Source of the DNA: Oxyruncus cristatus
Lineage: Eukaryota; Chordata; Aves; Passeriformes; Cotingidae
DNA length: 64,000 nucleotides
Assembly (NCBI GenBank): GCA_013399855.1
Contig: VXAY01001956.1
Location: forward strand, 1,181,068-1,245,067
Direction of reading: 5' to 3'
Below the pieces are notes generated by a model, which made no database searches, had not been told where the DNA came from, and was given only the letters and a program-made list of their open reading frames with translations. Positions 14,054 to 27,660 of this stretch are shown here, piece after piece; the first letter of the stretch is position 1, and the number at the start of each line of letters is the position of its first letter. The translations under genes and the position numbers were made by a program.

Positions 14054-15059
14054 ACAAGTTACACAACCCAGTGTATACCCAGGCTAAAACAAAAGGTGCA
14101 AGAAAAAGTAACCTCATGCAGCCAAAATTTCAACATACTTCAAAAACATATGTGAACTGTTGCTGTTGTTCTAAAATTATTCTTCAACAACTATATTTAC
14201 AGGAGTAGCTTCTGTTCCGCTTAACCAAGCTTATAGTGTCACACCAATAGGAAACCTGCAGTGTAACAAACATGCAAATCTACAACTACCCGACACAGGG
14301 CTTTTAGTTTCTCACATACTATAGTAATATTCAACTGTACAAAGTTATTTGCCAGAAGCCACAAAGTTGATCCATTCTACAGTCAAAAATGGAAGGTGGG
14401 TGTCCTGGCTTCCACTTTTATTGCACTATGCACCAGATCTTATTGCTTCCAAAAACCAAAATGGCTTTAATGGAAGCAATTCTCTCACATGTATTTCTTC
14501 AGGGAGTGATGCAAGAGACACAGTAGAAACAACTTAGGAATATTACAGTTGTCATTAAATCCTTTTTTATCAGTTCCTAGGGAAGAATTTTCATACATGA
14601 GTGTCTTCAATTCTGCATTTAGAGTCCAAATCAGCACTGAAATATTTACATTCTTTTCTTTTATGTGCTTGATAGCAGTATCCAAAAGCAGGATTTGAGC
14701 ATCCTAGTGAAGCAAGCACATATTAAACTGGGCTTCCTACTGCTGAAGGCTCAACTCTCGCAAGAACTGAAACATTCTGTGATTTTCCCCCCTCTATGCA
14801 GCACAGAAAACTTGACTTCTGAACATAAGTACTCTTTACCATGTGTATTAAAAGAGGTGACATACACACATACATACAGAAATAATTACTCAGTGGGTAC
14901 CATACTGTTTATTATGTGAATCTGCATACTCTCTGTAAAGCAACCAAAACATCTAAGGCTCTGTCTCACCAAGGTCTCAGTGCTCTGGAACCAATCCAGT
15001 GAGATTAATATTCAAAGTTTTTATGGGTTAAGCTACTAATGGATTTTACTAACTCTCAC

Positions 15060-15189
15060 CTTTGCTGTCTGTGAAGTTCCGTATACTAAGAATATCATTA
15101 AGATCCTGATAGTGGTTCTGCTTAATGTATGTTGTTTTCTCAGGAGTGTCCTGAAGTTGCATTGTGACCTCTTCCAAGTCTTTGTCCAG
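15060..15189 (-). CDS. GABBR2: GABBR2 coding exon: second half of coiled coil and following tail
   Basis: This exon encodes 43 residues plus one base, starting [10 protein letters not shown], equivalent to human 805-847 and the first base of codon 848. The acceptor is TTGTTTTTCAG and the donor GTGAGAG, phase 0 in and phase 1 out, for 130 bases. Residues 1-14 complete the GABBR1-binding coiled coil with hydrophobic heptad positions. Residues 15-34 (from [10 protein letters not shown] on) are strongly conserved. The end, [12 protein letters not shown], differs from the mammalian form at several places (I recall NLGNFTEST), so the linker after the coiled coil is drifting. It sits 1.65 kb from the previous exon, the shortest intron seen here. 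Confidence 0.97.
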
Positions 15190-17044
<1,855 letters not shown>

Positions 17045-17857
17045 TTAAGAAATCCTGTTTTATTTTTGCAGCTATTTATTTTGTATCTCAAAGTACTGAA
17101 AGGCAAGCCAAGAGTTCCTTTTTAACTTTTTAGTACAAAACTCTGGAAAGTGAGCTCTGCTTGTCATAAGCAGTACTTGAGGCAATTTCTGAATAACTTT
17201 ATAGAAGAGGTTGAATGAAAATGATTATGAGATGGGAAACATTTAAAAAAATTAGAAAAAATAATTCAAAATATATTTATCTGGATTTTTCATTACATTG
17301 AAAAAAAAGTATTGTAACATTCTAGCAAATGTATTTTTCTCCTTCACTGATATCTTTTTACTTTCAAAGGATATATTCCTTCCCCAAGAAAAAAGAAACC
17401 AAACAATCCACCAAGCCCTTCTCTTCCCAAGCACAGTTTCATCTGAAATTTCTCCTTTCCTACTGTTACAAGTAACACTCAGGCAGAGATAGGCATGAAG
17501 CACGAATATTAACAGAGAGAACTCATGGGAGATTGCACTCTGGAGATAACAGAAACTTAATTAGTTTTTAGCGACCAAAAATAAACCAAATCTATTCAAA
17601 CAAATTAAATAAGCCATTTAAAAAAAGGTTAACCTTAAACATATTTAATTTAAGCAAATATAAGTAAAATTTAACACTCAGTGACAATGTGAAAATATCA
17701 CCTCAGCATGCGGAGAGAAAGCTACTGCTGTTTGGCAAGGGGGAGAGAGATTCTCAGATTACTCTAGAGAATACAAAATTTATGTTACTTGCCAAGCAGC
17801 ATACATATACATTTGTATACAGACAAAGCTGAAGGAGCTCCCTGCCCTGAGAGCATA

Positions 17858-17899
17858 GGCATGGCATAATAAATCCAAGGCATGGTATAATAAATCCAA
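17858..17899. repeat. 21-base tandem duplication
   Basis: Two adjacent copies of GGCATGGYATAATAAATCCA plus A, at 17858-17878 and 17879-17899, differ at one base (C/T). This is a recent-looking direct tandem duplication. Confidence 0.95.
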
Positions 17900-18261
17900 A
17901 GTTGTCTGAGAAGAGGGAAGGGGCAATAATTTTTTAAGCACAGACTAGCCAGATTTTGTGGTATAGCTGCATTTTGGAATTGGTTCCTCTTATTTTTAAG
18001 AGCATTAAACTGTTCTGCACCTCTGGTGGCATAAAGTAAGGCCCTAACTTCTGATCAAGAGAGATCTGACTGGGCCGACACTGAAGCATGTATCTACAGA
18101 CCAAGTCTGCAGATTGGGATGATGCTTGCAGACAATAAATTTCCTTTTTACAGTGGTAAAGTAGATGGAGAAGGCTAAGGTTCTCTATGTCTTCTTCATC
18201 CTAGTCTTTACTGGTAAAACTTGCCTTCAGAAATCTCAGATACCTAAAGCAATTGAACACA

Positions 18262-19610
18262 ACGAGTTCAGGCAACCTGACAAGTTGCATCCCTGAGGAC
18301 TAAGAGGATGATCAATGTCACTGTGAGGCCACTCTTAGTTACTTTTGGAAGATGATGTCAATTGGGAGAAGTTCTTGAGGACTGGAAGAGAGGAAATGTC
18401 ACAGCCATGTTCAGTAGAGTGAGAGGAAGATTTGAGGAAATGACTTCTTCCCACCTTCACCTCAGCCCATCAAGGATGCTGCAGCAAATCCTCTTGGGAA
18501 CCACTTCCATACGTATGAAGAGCAAGAAGGTGATTAGAAGCAGTCATTGTTGATTTATGAAGGAGAAGTCCTGCCTGACCAACCTGATTTATAGCATTCT
18601 TCGGTGAGATATCTGGGCTGATAGATAAGGGGAGAGAGTTATTTTTCTTGACTAAAGTAAAGATTTCAACACTGTGTCCTGTGACATCCTCGTAGTCAAA
18701 CTGATAAAATAGGGACTGGGTAAGTGGCCACTGGATGCAAAACAGGCTGAGCCCACAGGCTTGGAGGACTGTGATAGCCAGTCACCAGTGCTGTGCAGTA
18801 GAACCTTTCTTAGTGACCTGGATTGTGGGATCATTAGCAAGTTTGCAGATGATCCTTAAAGAGGAGAAGGCATTGATACACCAGATGATTGCACTGTGGG
18901 GGATATCAAGAGACTGGAGATCCGGGCCAATAAAACTCTTCTGAAGCTAGGCAAAGGGGAATACAAAGTTCCGCCCTTGAGGAGAAATAAATCTCAAGCA
19001 CCCACCCAAAGAACACGAGGGGTGTTTGGCTGGAAAGCAGCTTTTCAGTAAAGGCACTCGAAATTGTGGTGGACAACAAGTATAACATGAGCCAACAGTA
19101 CCCTGGGCCAACGGAGGTGATCTTTCCTTTCTGCTCAGCCTGGGTGAGAGCATACCTGGAGTGTTGTGTCCAGGTTTGGGCTCCCCAGAGCAAGAGAGAC
19201 ATAGTTGTACTAAAGAAAGCCCAGAGAAGGGCTACAAAGATGCTGAGATTGGAGCCTTATGATACAAGTTGAGGCTGATGATTGCTTAGCCTTGAGATGG
19301 AAGAGATTGGTGGGGGAATGACATTGTGTATAACTATACCATGGAAGAGAGTAAGGAGGATAGAACCAGACTCTTCTCAGTGGTGTGCAATGAAAGGAAG
19401 GGAGGCACAAGCTGAAAAACCAGAAATTTCACCTAAACATGAGAAAAAACCCTTTTCCTGCTGTGAACATAGTCAAATGCTGGTATAGATGCTCAGAGGG
19501 ATTGGGAAGTGTTATCTCTGGAGATAATCAAGACCCAACTGCTCAAGGCCCTCGGTATCCTGCTGTAGCTGAGCCTTCCTTGAATCCCTGCATCTTCACT
19601 TCCACCTTCT
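18262..19610 (+). mobile_element. Old CR1 LINE, RT region to near 3' end
   Basis: This is a long, heavily diverged CR1 in plus orientation. Recognisable blocks in order are: VLEDWKRGNVTAMF (the EDWK.ANVT.IF region before the RT core) near 18370; the F.KSCLTNL equivalent near 18560; SLVTWIVGS and the FADD-like ISKFADDP equivalent near 18830; ECCVQVWAPQSKRDI and KAQRRATKMLR near 19160-19250; and a tail similar to CTCTAGCTGA near 19560. Many stops and frameshifts make it non-functional, and it is clearly older than the copy at 1.4 kb. Confidence 0.85.
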
Positions 19611-19960
19611 TTGTTTCTGATTAGGCTGGTTTTAATGACTGGTATGCCTAACTCACCCACCAAAAACTGCACGTAAATGAAGTTAAAGGTGAAGAACGGT
19701 AATAACAAGGCTTCTTAACTTAGCAGGCAGAAGTGTTACAATAAAAAAATCCTGCAATTTGTTGTGGTCTAAGCTCAAACTGAATATAAGACAGAAGTAA
19801 AGCCACCCAGCAATTGAATCCTCTGCACCAGGGAATTTATAGCTAAAGATGGATGATTTGCAACAGGGACATATGATGTAATAAATTCATTCACATGGTG
19901 AGGATTGTTCATGGGCAATGTTGTTGGCTTACACTGCACAAAGAATGAGGTTAAATGAGC

Positions 19961-19990
19961 TTTTTTCTTTTTCTTTTTTTTTTTTTTCTT
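19961..19990. repeat. T-rich tract
   Basis: This is a run of T with three interspersed C, ending CTTCAGGTC. It looks like a splice acceptor on the plus strand, but no exon follows. Confidence 0.85.
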
Positions 19991-22893
19991 CAGGTCATAA
20001 AATCAGTGGAACTTATGTCTTGCTGTCTTACATCTGTGCATTTTCAATTTTGACAAAGGGTCAATGCTGAATACTTACAGAGTCAATTGCAAATAGACAA
20101 AAAACACAGAAAATTAATGTTTTAATCCCTAGAACTGATTTTGCCTTGCTGCTCTACAGGAAACTGGATCAGAATTAATGTGGTAATGCCATTGCAGCTA
20201 ACAATGGTATGTACTCAGCGGGTGACTAAAGTGAGCACAATGTTCTGTCTCAAAAGGAATAGAGTAAAAAAAAAATGAAAGGACATGGAAGTTTGATAAA
20301 CATGGATAAACACGGGACAATTACTTCATGAATATTAGGCTTTCTTCTTTTAAAGAAGTGAAGATTATGCTGAAAAATACTATAGATATGTCTGTCAGTC
20401 CTTAAAAAGATAACTAGATATAGCAGTTAACTTCTAATAGGAAAAATACACATAACATGTTTGAATTCTGCAGGTCACTTCTACAAGATATCCTTGAACC
20501 CAGAAATCAATAATAGCTCTAAAAATGTTTGGACTTTTTTTGATTGGATAACAAGAATGTCTACAGTTATTTTCAGTAGGATGCAGTCTAATGTTACCAA
20601 CATTTGCACCTTTAAATGGAGAGAGCAATGAACATTTGTTCCCTAATCTGTCTTACTCTGCTATGGGATTTTTTTCATGTTTTTTTCTGAGGCACTTGGT
20701 ACCAAATGAAATGGCAGTGGACGAAGAGAACATTTAACTGGAGAAGTATAGTAATTGCCATGTTAGAAGTAAATAAGATTAGTAGAGTTGACAAGAAGGA
20801 AGGGGAAAATGTCATGTTTCATTCCCTAATGTGTCTACGTTGTTGAATAGTTGCCTATTCAGATTCATAAAAGGGCTGTGGGGCAAAATTGAATTTCAGC
20901 ACTGTTGACCCAGGAGACTGCTGAAGATTAGTCAAAAGGAATGCACTTTACTCAGTATAGCAGAGAAGTAGTAGCACTCACCTGGCTCAAAACAACAATA
21001 CTGCTTGCATCTGTCTGGTCAGAGTTTAGGAAATGAAAAAGTGCAGTCTTTTAAGTCTTCATTATCATCTCCCATGCTTGACAAGCCACAGGCTTTAGCA
21101 ATCTTCTTATGTCACCAAAATTGTACTAATTTATGACATATTTGTTAAGGGGAGAGGTTTGGTGACTGTCTCACACTAAAACCTCACCCAGATGTGCAAA
21201 CTGGGTGGTGCCGGATACAATCTTTTATGGGATCCAGAAAGGCTATTGTGAAACCTGTGCTCAAGCAGGTTGCAGGAGAGAGCACTTGCCAGCCATCCTG
21301 CTGTGACTGTGGCACAGCATAGTGAGAAGAGATACAGGAAAAAAATATCCGAGTGCAAGCATAAGAACTCTCCAGCTGTGAAAGCACTCCCATGGGCATT
21401 GGAAGTGCTGCATTCCAGCCCCTGATTCAACCTTTTTTTTTGTACCTCATCCAACGATGAATTTTATTGCAAAAAAGCTAAGCATTTGAAAACTGACAAT
21501 ACATGGAAAAAGGTTAAGTACTTCACACTAGATGGCTATGGTTCATATTTGTATTTTGAGTAAAAAAAACTGAAGAGAAAAAATGAGGGTAGGGTAATTG
21601 GGGTTTAAAAGAACATCAGGTGAAGGGGTTAAAAAAGGAACAGAAAAGTCATTTCAGAGCCTGTGACAATGTAAGAGAAGGATGGGCAAAGGAACATGAA
21701 AGCAAAAGGGCAAAGAGCTTGGACAGCATTAATACTTCTCTTTGAAGAGAGCTCTGACATTCTGTGGAGGTATTTTTGGCATCAGAGTTTTAATATGCAT
21801 TTTCATACAGTTTACACACTTAAATCTTGCAGTATGTTGAAATACACTCTATTATGTTTGTGAATGTTCCCTTAATTTAGAATGAAGTTATGATTCTTCC
21901 CTAAGATCCAGAATAAAAATATGACTATGTATGTCTATGTATGGCTTTTTAATATTTGAGAAGGGAATTGCAGAACTTGTAAAACCATCCTATGTAGTCA
22001 GTCCTGGAGGATGAATTACTTTGCTTTTTTGTCAGGTCAGAAGCCAGCTTCTATTGCTAGCCTATGCCTCTAAATTCCTTCAGAGGGTACACTTTGATAT
22101 AAATTTATTAGCTTTTTTCTTTTACACACATAGTTCTTTGCCCCCCATAGTAGATGGGATGTCACTTAGCACCAGAATCTGCTGACTACATTTTGCCCAA
22201 TACCTTGATTGAACATAGTCCAGTAAAGAGCCACAAACTTTTTTACCAATACTCATTTGAAAAACCTAAAAACAGATTTGAGAGGTGAAAGGACCTATAT
22301 TTTGACTCTTGCCTTGCAAATATTTTGAACATCCAGCTGCATATGCGTCTGATTTGGGGTGATAAGCTACATTTATGCAAGTCACTTAAAATTAATACAA
22401 TTGCTCATTTTACTTTAAAATATTGAATACATTCCCTAGCACTTGAGGCTCTGCTAAAGTAAGCTTACGTAAAAACCAGTTTTTCCTTCATTCAAGATCA
22501 GTCATATTCACATCTAAAGCTTAACTCTGCAAGGAAAATGGTCAAGTTCCAGCCCCCTGTGGGTAAGGGTCTTCTCAGTTCTTCTGACAAGGCGCAATGA
22601 AAGCATTGTCAGAGCCCAAAATAGCAAAAAGAAATGAAAGCATTTGCCTCTCAGTCTGTGTTTCACTTAGTCCATTAATATACACATTAATAAATATGAC
22701 TTTAGTGTCAGCATTTGCAGTATACATACAGATTTCCTCTTACGTACTGAAAAGGACTATTGTAGCACCATACTTGAACACTTAGAGGTTTCAATACAGT
22801 TGACCTTGCATAACACCAGTGAACTAAAATGATCTTATTGTTTTGTAGGTATAGAAACAGAGATCTTGATTATCTTGCTTAGGGTATGTAAGA

Positions 22894-23180
22894 ACCATAG
22901 AATATCCTGGAAGGGACACACAAAGATCACTGAAGTCCAACTCCTGGCCCTGCACAGGACCACCCCAAGAAACACACTGTGTGCCTGAGAGCACTGTCCA
23001 AATGCTTCTTTAACTCTGTCAGGCTTGGTGCTGTGACCACGTCCCTGGGGAGCCTGTTCCAGTGCCCAACCACCCTCTGGGTGAAGAAACTTTTCCTAAT
23101 ATCCAACATAAAACTCTCCCGAGACAGCTTAATGCCATTCCTTTGAGTCCTATTGCTGGTCACCAGAGAGAAGAGAGAAG
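22894..23180 (-). mobile_element. CR1 LINE 3' fragment, antisense (CR1-X-like)
   Basis: The plus strand starts with CCATAGAATATCCTGGAAGG and continues AAGTCCAACTCCTGGCCCTG, the reverse complement of a CR1 3' end. On the minus strand it encodes the ORF2 C-terminus (MLDIRKSFFTQRVV, HWNRLPRDVV, APSLTELKKHLD). It is little diverged and 5'-truncated at about 290 bases, the usual CR1 insertion form. Its tail resembles that of the SINE at 54.9 kb. It lies in the same transcriptional direction as GABBR2. Confidence 0.95.
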
Positions 23181-23528
23181 AAACATGGCAGAGTACTTAA
23201 CAGGACCTGTCCCTCCTGAATCTCCACTTATAATTCTTTCCAAAAAGTTTCTGAAAGCTGGAAATAGGAAATAGAGACTATTCCATTGAAACTACAGAAA
23301 ACAACATTTGTTTCCCCTGTCACAGTTTCAGTACAAATACAGGCATTGGGAACTCATGTATTCGCACTCCTGTAACTTTGCATATTCCAGTTTCTCCAAA
23401 ATCTCATAAAGCTTTGTTTTTCCCTCAGGATCTGGAAGCAAGAGTTTTTAGATGGGCTTGATTAAGAATTCACACACATCCTCTGCACTTGAAAAGGCAA
23501 TAAACATTTATATATTAAATCACAATTA

Positions 23529-23870
<342 letters not shown>

Positions 23871-26579
23871 TTAATTTAAATCAGATGTGTTTTTTAACTT
23901 AACAAATGCAGGTGATATTACAATACAGAGATATACACCTACCTTTTATTCAGTATCTAATTACCTATGTGATCTGTTTTGCTCACTAGGACAGATTCCT
24001 GCTCTCCCCCTCATGAGAGAAATGGGAAACTTTGAATCAGTTGTTATGGGAACAAATTTCTCTAAATGCTATGGCTATCTTTATTTTGTACTTTTAGTAA
24101 TTTTTAAAGACAGTTCTTCCTGTTTCTTTCAAGGATTTCAATAAAGATATAAAGTGCATTGTTCTTTTAGCTATTTTTTAACAGCTGTTCTCAATATACA
24201 CTTATCAATCCAGTCATTCATTATATGATTATCACCTACATTAATAGGCAGCAGAGCCAAGATGTGTCCCCATGGGAGATAAATAAACAACATAGAAAGT
24301 GTCACCCCAGTTGTTCAGACTGCAATTATATTGTCTTTCATTATGGTGGGAGTTGGTAATGGCCTTTCAATTGCAATTGTCTAATGATTTCTGGCATAAA
24401 ACATTCCTGTGGCAATTTTTTGTTTGCTTTTTTCTTTGGTGTATTTTTAAGTTTTAGCCCCTTTGTTATTTGCAATATGCTTTTGCAATTCAGCAGGGGA
24501 AAGTCTTTAGTGGAAGGAAGCCATCTTTATCCCTTGAAATTTAATTAGATTTTTCTACAACGTGAACTGCTGCAAACAATTATTTTCTTTCTCTTGCATT
24601 CCTCAGAAAAGTTCTGGCAATGCACTAAAACCCTAAATGAACTCAAGATGTTGTAAGTAGGTAACCCAGCCTACAGTCTAGGCAAAGGCATACACTCCTG
24701 TAGGAGTAAATGGTGCCTTGGGAAGAATGGTAGGCAGCAGATGGTGTTGGAGGGAAAGGAAGGAGAGAGAGAGAGGAACCACCACTAAGACCCAAGATGT
24801 GGTTTCCGTGTTTTCTAGCTTTTTCTGATCACAATGCAGGGACAGACAAAAAGGGGAAAGAACGAAGGTGCACTCCCACTGACCTTAGTACCTTTCCTCC
24901 CAGAACATCATATGTATCCACTGCTGTGTCATGGAGATAATATTCTCTTTTATACAACAGCAATCCGTGTGATAATCCAGGAAATTAAAGGTGAATGATG
25001 ATGCCATTTGTGGATTAATTGAAGTTGCCTAGTAGAAATTTACTTTCTGTCTTTTTTCTGTGGCAAATAACCTGGACTAGAAGAACAGTGTTTGGTTGCT
25101 AGACAAATACAAGAGATAAGGGAACTGGCAGATTGGTGTTTGCTCTACAAACTCAGGTTTCAACTGTAGTAACACCTGGACACTAGTAACTGTAAGCTTC
25201 CTTGATTATTTGCTTAGTTTTTACCTCACCCAACAATGGCAACAAAGCCAACCCCTTGTGACTCAGCTGCTTTGCACTCCCACAGGCACTAGCAGGCTGC
25301 AGCCACCTACCTACTCACCCAGGCACTTCCAAATAGGACACTTCAGAACTGCCAGCCCTGTCCTCCCATTCACTGAGCTTGTCTGCTAGCTTATTTTATT
25401 CTCTTGCCCACAGCACGTGTCCCACAGCCACATGTCCACGGCTGGAAGGCTTCGGCAGATTAGGCAGCTACTGTCAGACCATGGAGTATGGCAGGCTGCA
25501 GATCAGGCAAGGGATGTATAATCACTCACTCACCCACTTTCCAATGCTGCCATCACTGCTGCAATCCACATCAAGATTCATTGGCAAGGGTGGTCCTTTG
25601 CAGCAACAGCAGCAGTAGCCGCCCTTTCAATCCTTACTGAAGTCTTTCTCAGCAACATTCCCACCCTCCCCCCTGTACACTCTGCTGCAGGAGATGGTCC
25701 TATACAGGGCATTCCCTTGCCTCATTGTCACAGTCCTGCCTCTTCTATTTAACCCATCTCCTCTAGTAGGACTACAGCCCCTTGTCTCTTCTCCAGCTCT
25801 TCCCAGCAGCTTAAGAACTGCAGGAAGAACAGTAGTGGCTGCTGCAGGCAGAACGTGGGAGATGGCTCTTAAGGGGTCAAGGTGTCTGTGGAGAGCTACC
25901 TGGGTCAGCACGGGGTCTCAGCCATTCAGGTAAGGCAGCTGAGGAGAGTGAACCATTTATCAAGCTGGGTAGCTTTGTGCCAGAGCAGCAGCTCACCCCC
26001 TAATACCTGTAATAAGGAAGGATGCAGGCAGCACTCGTCTGCTGTTGGGTCTAGCACTGTGCACAGTCAGAGCAGGGAATGTACCGACTCCTTTACAGGC
26101 TCTGCAGGAGCAAATTGTTCACTGTATTTGCTGTATTCAGGCTGCACTGGGGACATGGAGTGTCCTTTTTGCAGGACACAAACCTATTCCTCCCAGACAT
26201 CCCACTGTCTCAGCGGTTGCCTGTCCTGCACTCCCTGCACTCTTGGTGCTGCGCAGCTCAGCCATGCTGCAAATTCGCATTTTGCCAGCCCCTGAAATGA
26301 CAAACAGGCTGGTCTGGGCTGAGTTGTTTTGAAGGATAGAAGGAATCCTTGTCCGTATTTCTACATCACGTTTCTAAAGGATGACACCCTGATTAACTAC
26401 GGAGAAGATTTCTATCTTCTTTTACTACTGTTAATTATTAACATGATTTTTAGGGTTGCTGGTCATCCCTCACTCTTCTCCACTTCTCCCAGTATGAACA
26501 GATTCCCTTCCAAAAGGATTATTCTGGGAATACAGCCAATATACTTATCTGAGGACAGCACTTATTACAAATAATGGGG

Positions 26580-27660
26580 ATGAATTTATAGCTGACACGG
26601 TTATAAAGCGATCTAAAATATCAATTATAATGGAAAGAAGATGGTTTGAAGAGTGTTGTGGGGCTTATGGTTTGGCCCATCCTCATTTATAATTGAGAGC
26701 AGCATGGAAAATAGTTAAGTATCTTCCAGATAAAAAGAAGATATTTATTTATATGACAGCTAAAGAAAGGGAGAGGCTCTGGCAGCAAGTGGGTTTCCTG
26801 ACAATGATGCACTATGGTAAGGGCTTAAGGATTGCAGTTCCCTGTCTCAAGCACTGTTTAGGCCACAGAAGGACTTAGTCATGAGAAAAAGCGCAGAATG
26901 GAGCCACAGGATGGTCGTAAGTCCAGGCCCAGCAGAGACAAATCTGGTTAGCACATCCTGGGTAATGAATCCAGACGAAAATTCCCACTGTGCCAACTGT
27001 GTAAAAAAGCAACTACTGGTACACATATCACCGTATCACCAGTCAAACAAAGATCACCCCGAGTTATGGGACAGATTACTCCATGGATACCTGAAACTTG
27101 GACCGTAAATTGAGCCACCTTAATGGGAACTTGAGATAAGATAAGGGGGATACCGAGTGTTATCTCAGGCCTATGAGGAGGCAAACAAAGCTGTGGGAGA
27201 AGAATGTATCACAAATAATGTACATGAAGAATGCAGAATCTACATGCCACAGAAAATGCCAACTCAGCAACTGTGCTGAAATCAGCAGAAGGTAAAAGGT
27301 AATTCCAACAGAGGGAGATCCTGACCACCGACTCACAGCCCACTGAACAAAGAAACCACTGACTCAAAAGGAAAGAAAGACTGAGCATGCAGACTAATTA
27401 GCATTAGAGAACTGTGTAGCCATTGAACATTAATTCCTTTGTTTGCAAAAACGTATAAATAGTGAAAACTTTTGAACAACCTTGGGACCTCCAACATAGT
27501 GAAGAAGGACCAACAGGATGCTGCTGTACCCATGAATGATGACTGTCTTCTGCTTAATCTGCCTGTCTCTGCTGTCTCTCTCTCTCTTTCCCCCTCCTCT
27601 CTTTTCTGTTTCTTTCTGTCTTTCTACCTCACATTTTATCTATTAACTTTGACACATAGT
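26580..27660 (+). mobile_element. Candidate degraded LTR retroelement (internal end plus LTR)
   Basis: From about 27322 the sequence looks like a retroviral-type LTR. It begins TGACCACCGACTC after a purine-rich stretch (AACAGAGGGAGATCC), carries a TATA box (TATAAATA, 27454-27461), and then has a candidate transcribed region followed by a CT-rich block at about 27570-27620. Upstream, 26.6-27.3 kb shows scattered open frames broken by stops that could be old retroviral coding sequence, though I could not place a specific motif. No second LTR or target-site duplication was found. It could also be a solo LTR or unrelated promoter-like sequence. Confidence 0.42.
27454..27461 (+). promoter_or_regulatory. 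TATA box of the candidate LTR
   Basis: TATAAATA preceded by CG lies about 130 bases into the candidate LTR, a plausible U3 position. It is an isolated match and has functional meaning only if the LTR call holds. Confidence 0.35.

Larger units (their letters stand above)
6283..15059 (-). other. GABBR2: GABBR2 intron
   Basis: This is a complete 8777-base intron with a phase-1 GT-AG boundary. It holds a (GA)n run at 8439-8454, T-rich tracts near 8708-8740 and a long pyrimidine tract at 13960-14053. A somewhat GC-richer stretch lies at about 9370-9740. No CR1 copy or coding exon was recognised in it. Confidence 0.85.

Noticed and set aside
19961..20040. T-rich tract ending CAG, like a plus-strand splice acceptor
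   Set aside because: The following sequence has no long open frame, no family match and no matching donor. Any T-rich run in this AT-rich DNA can look like this.
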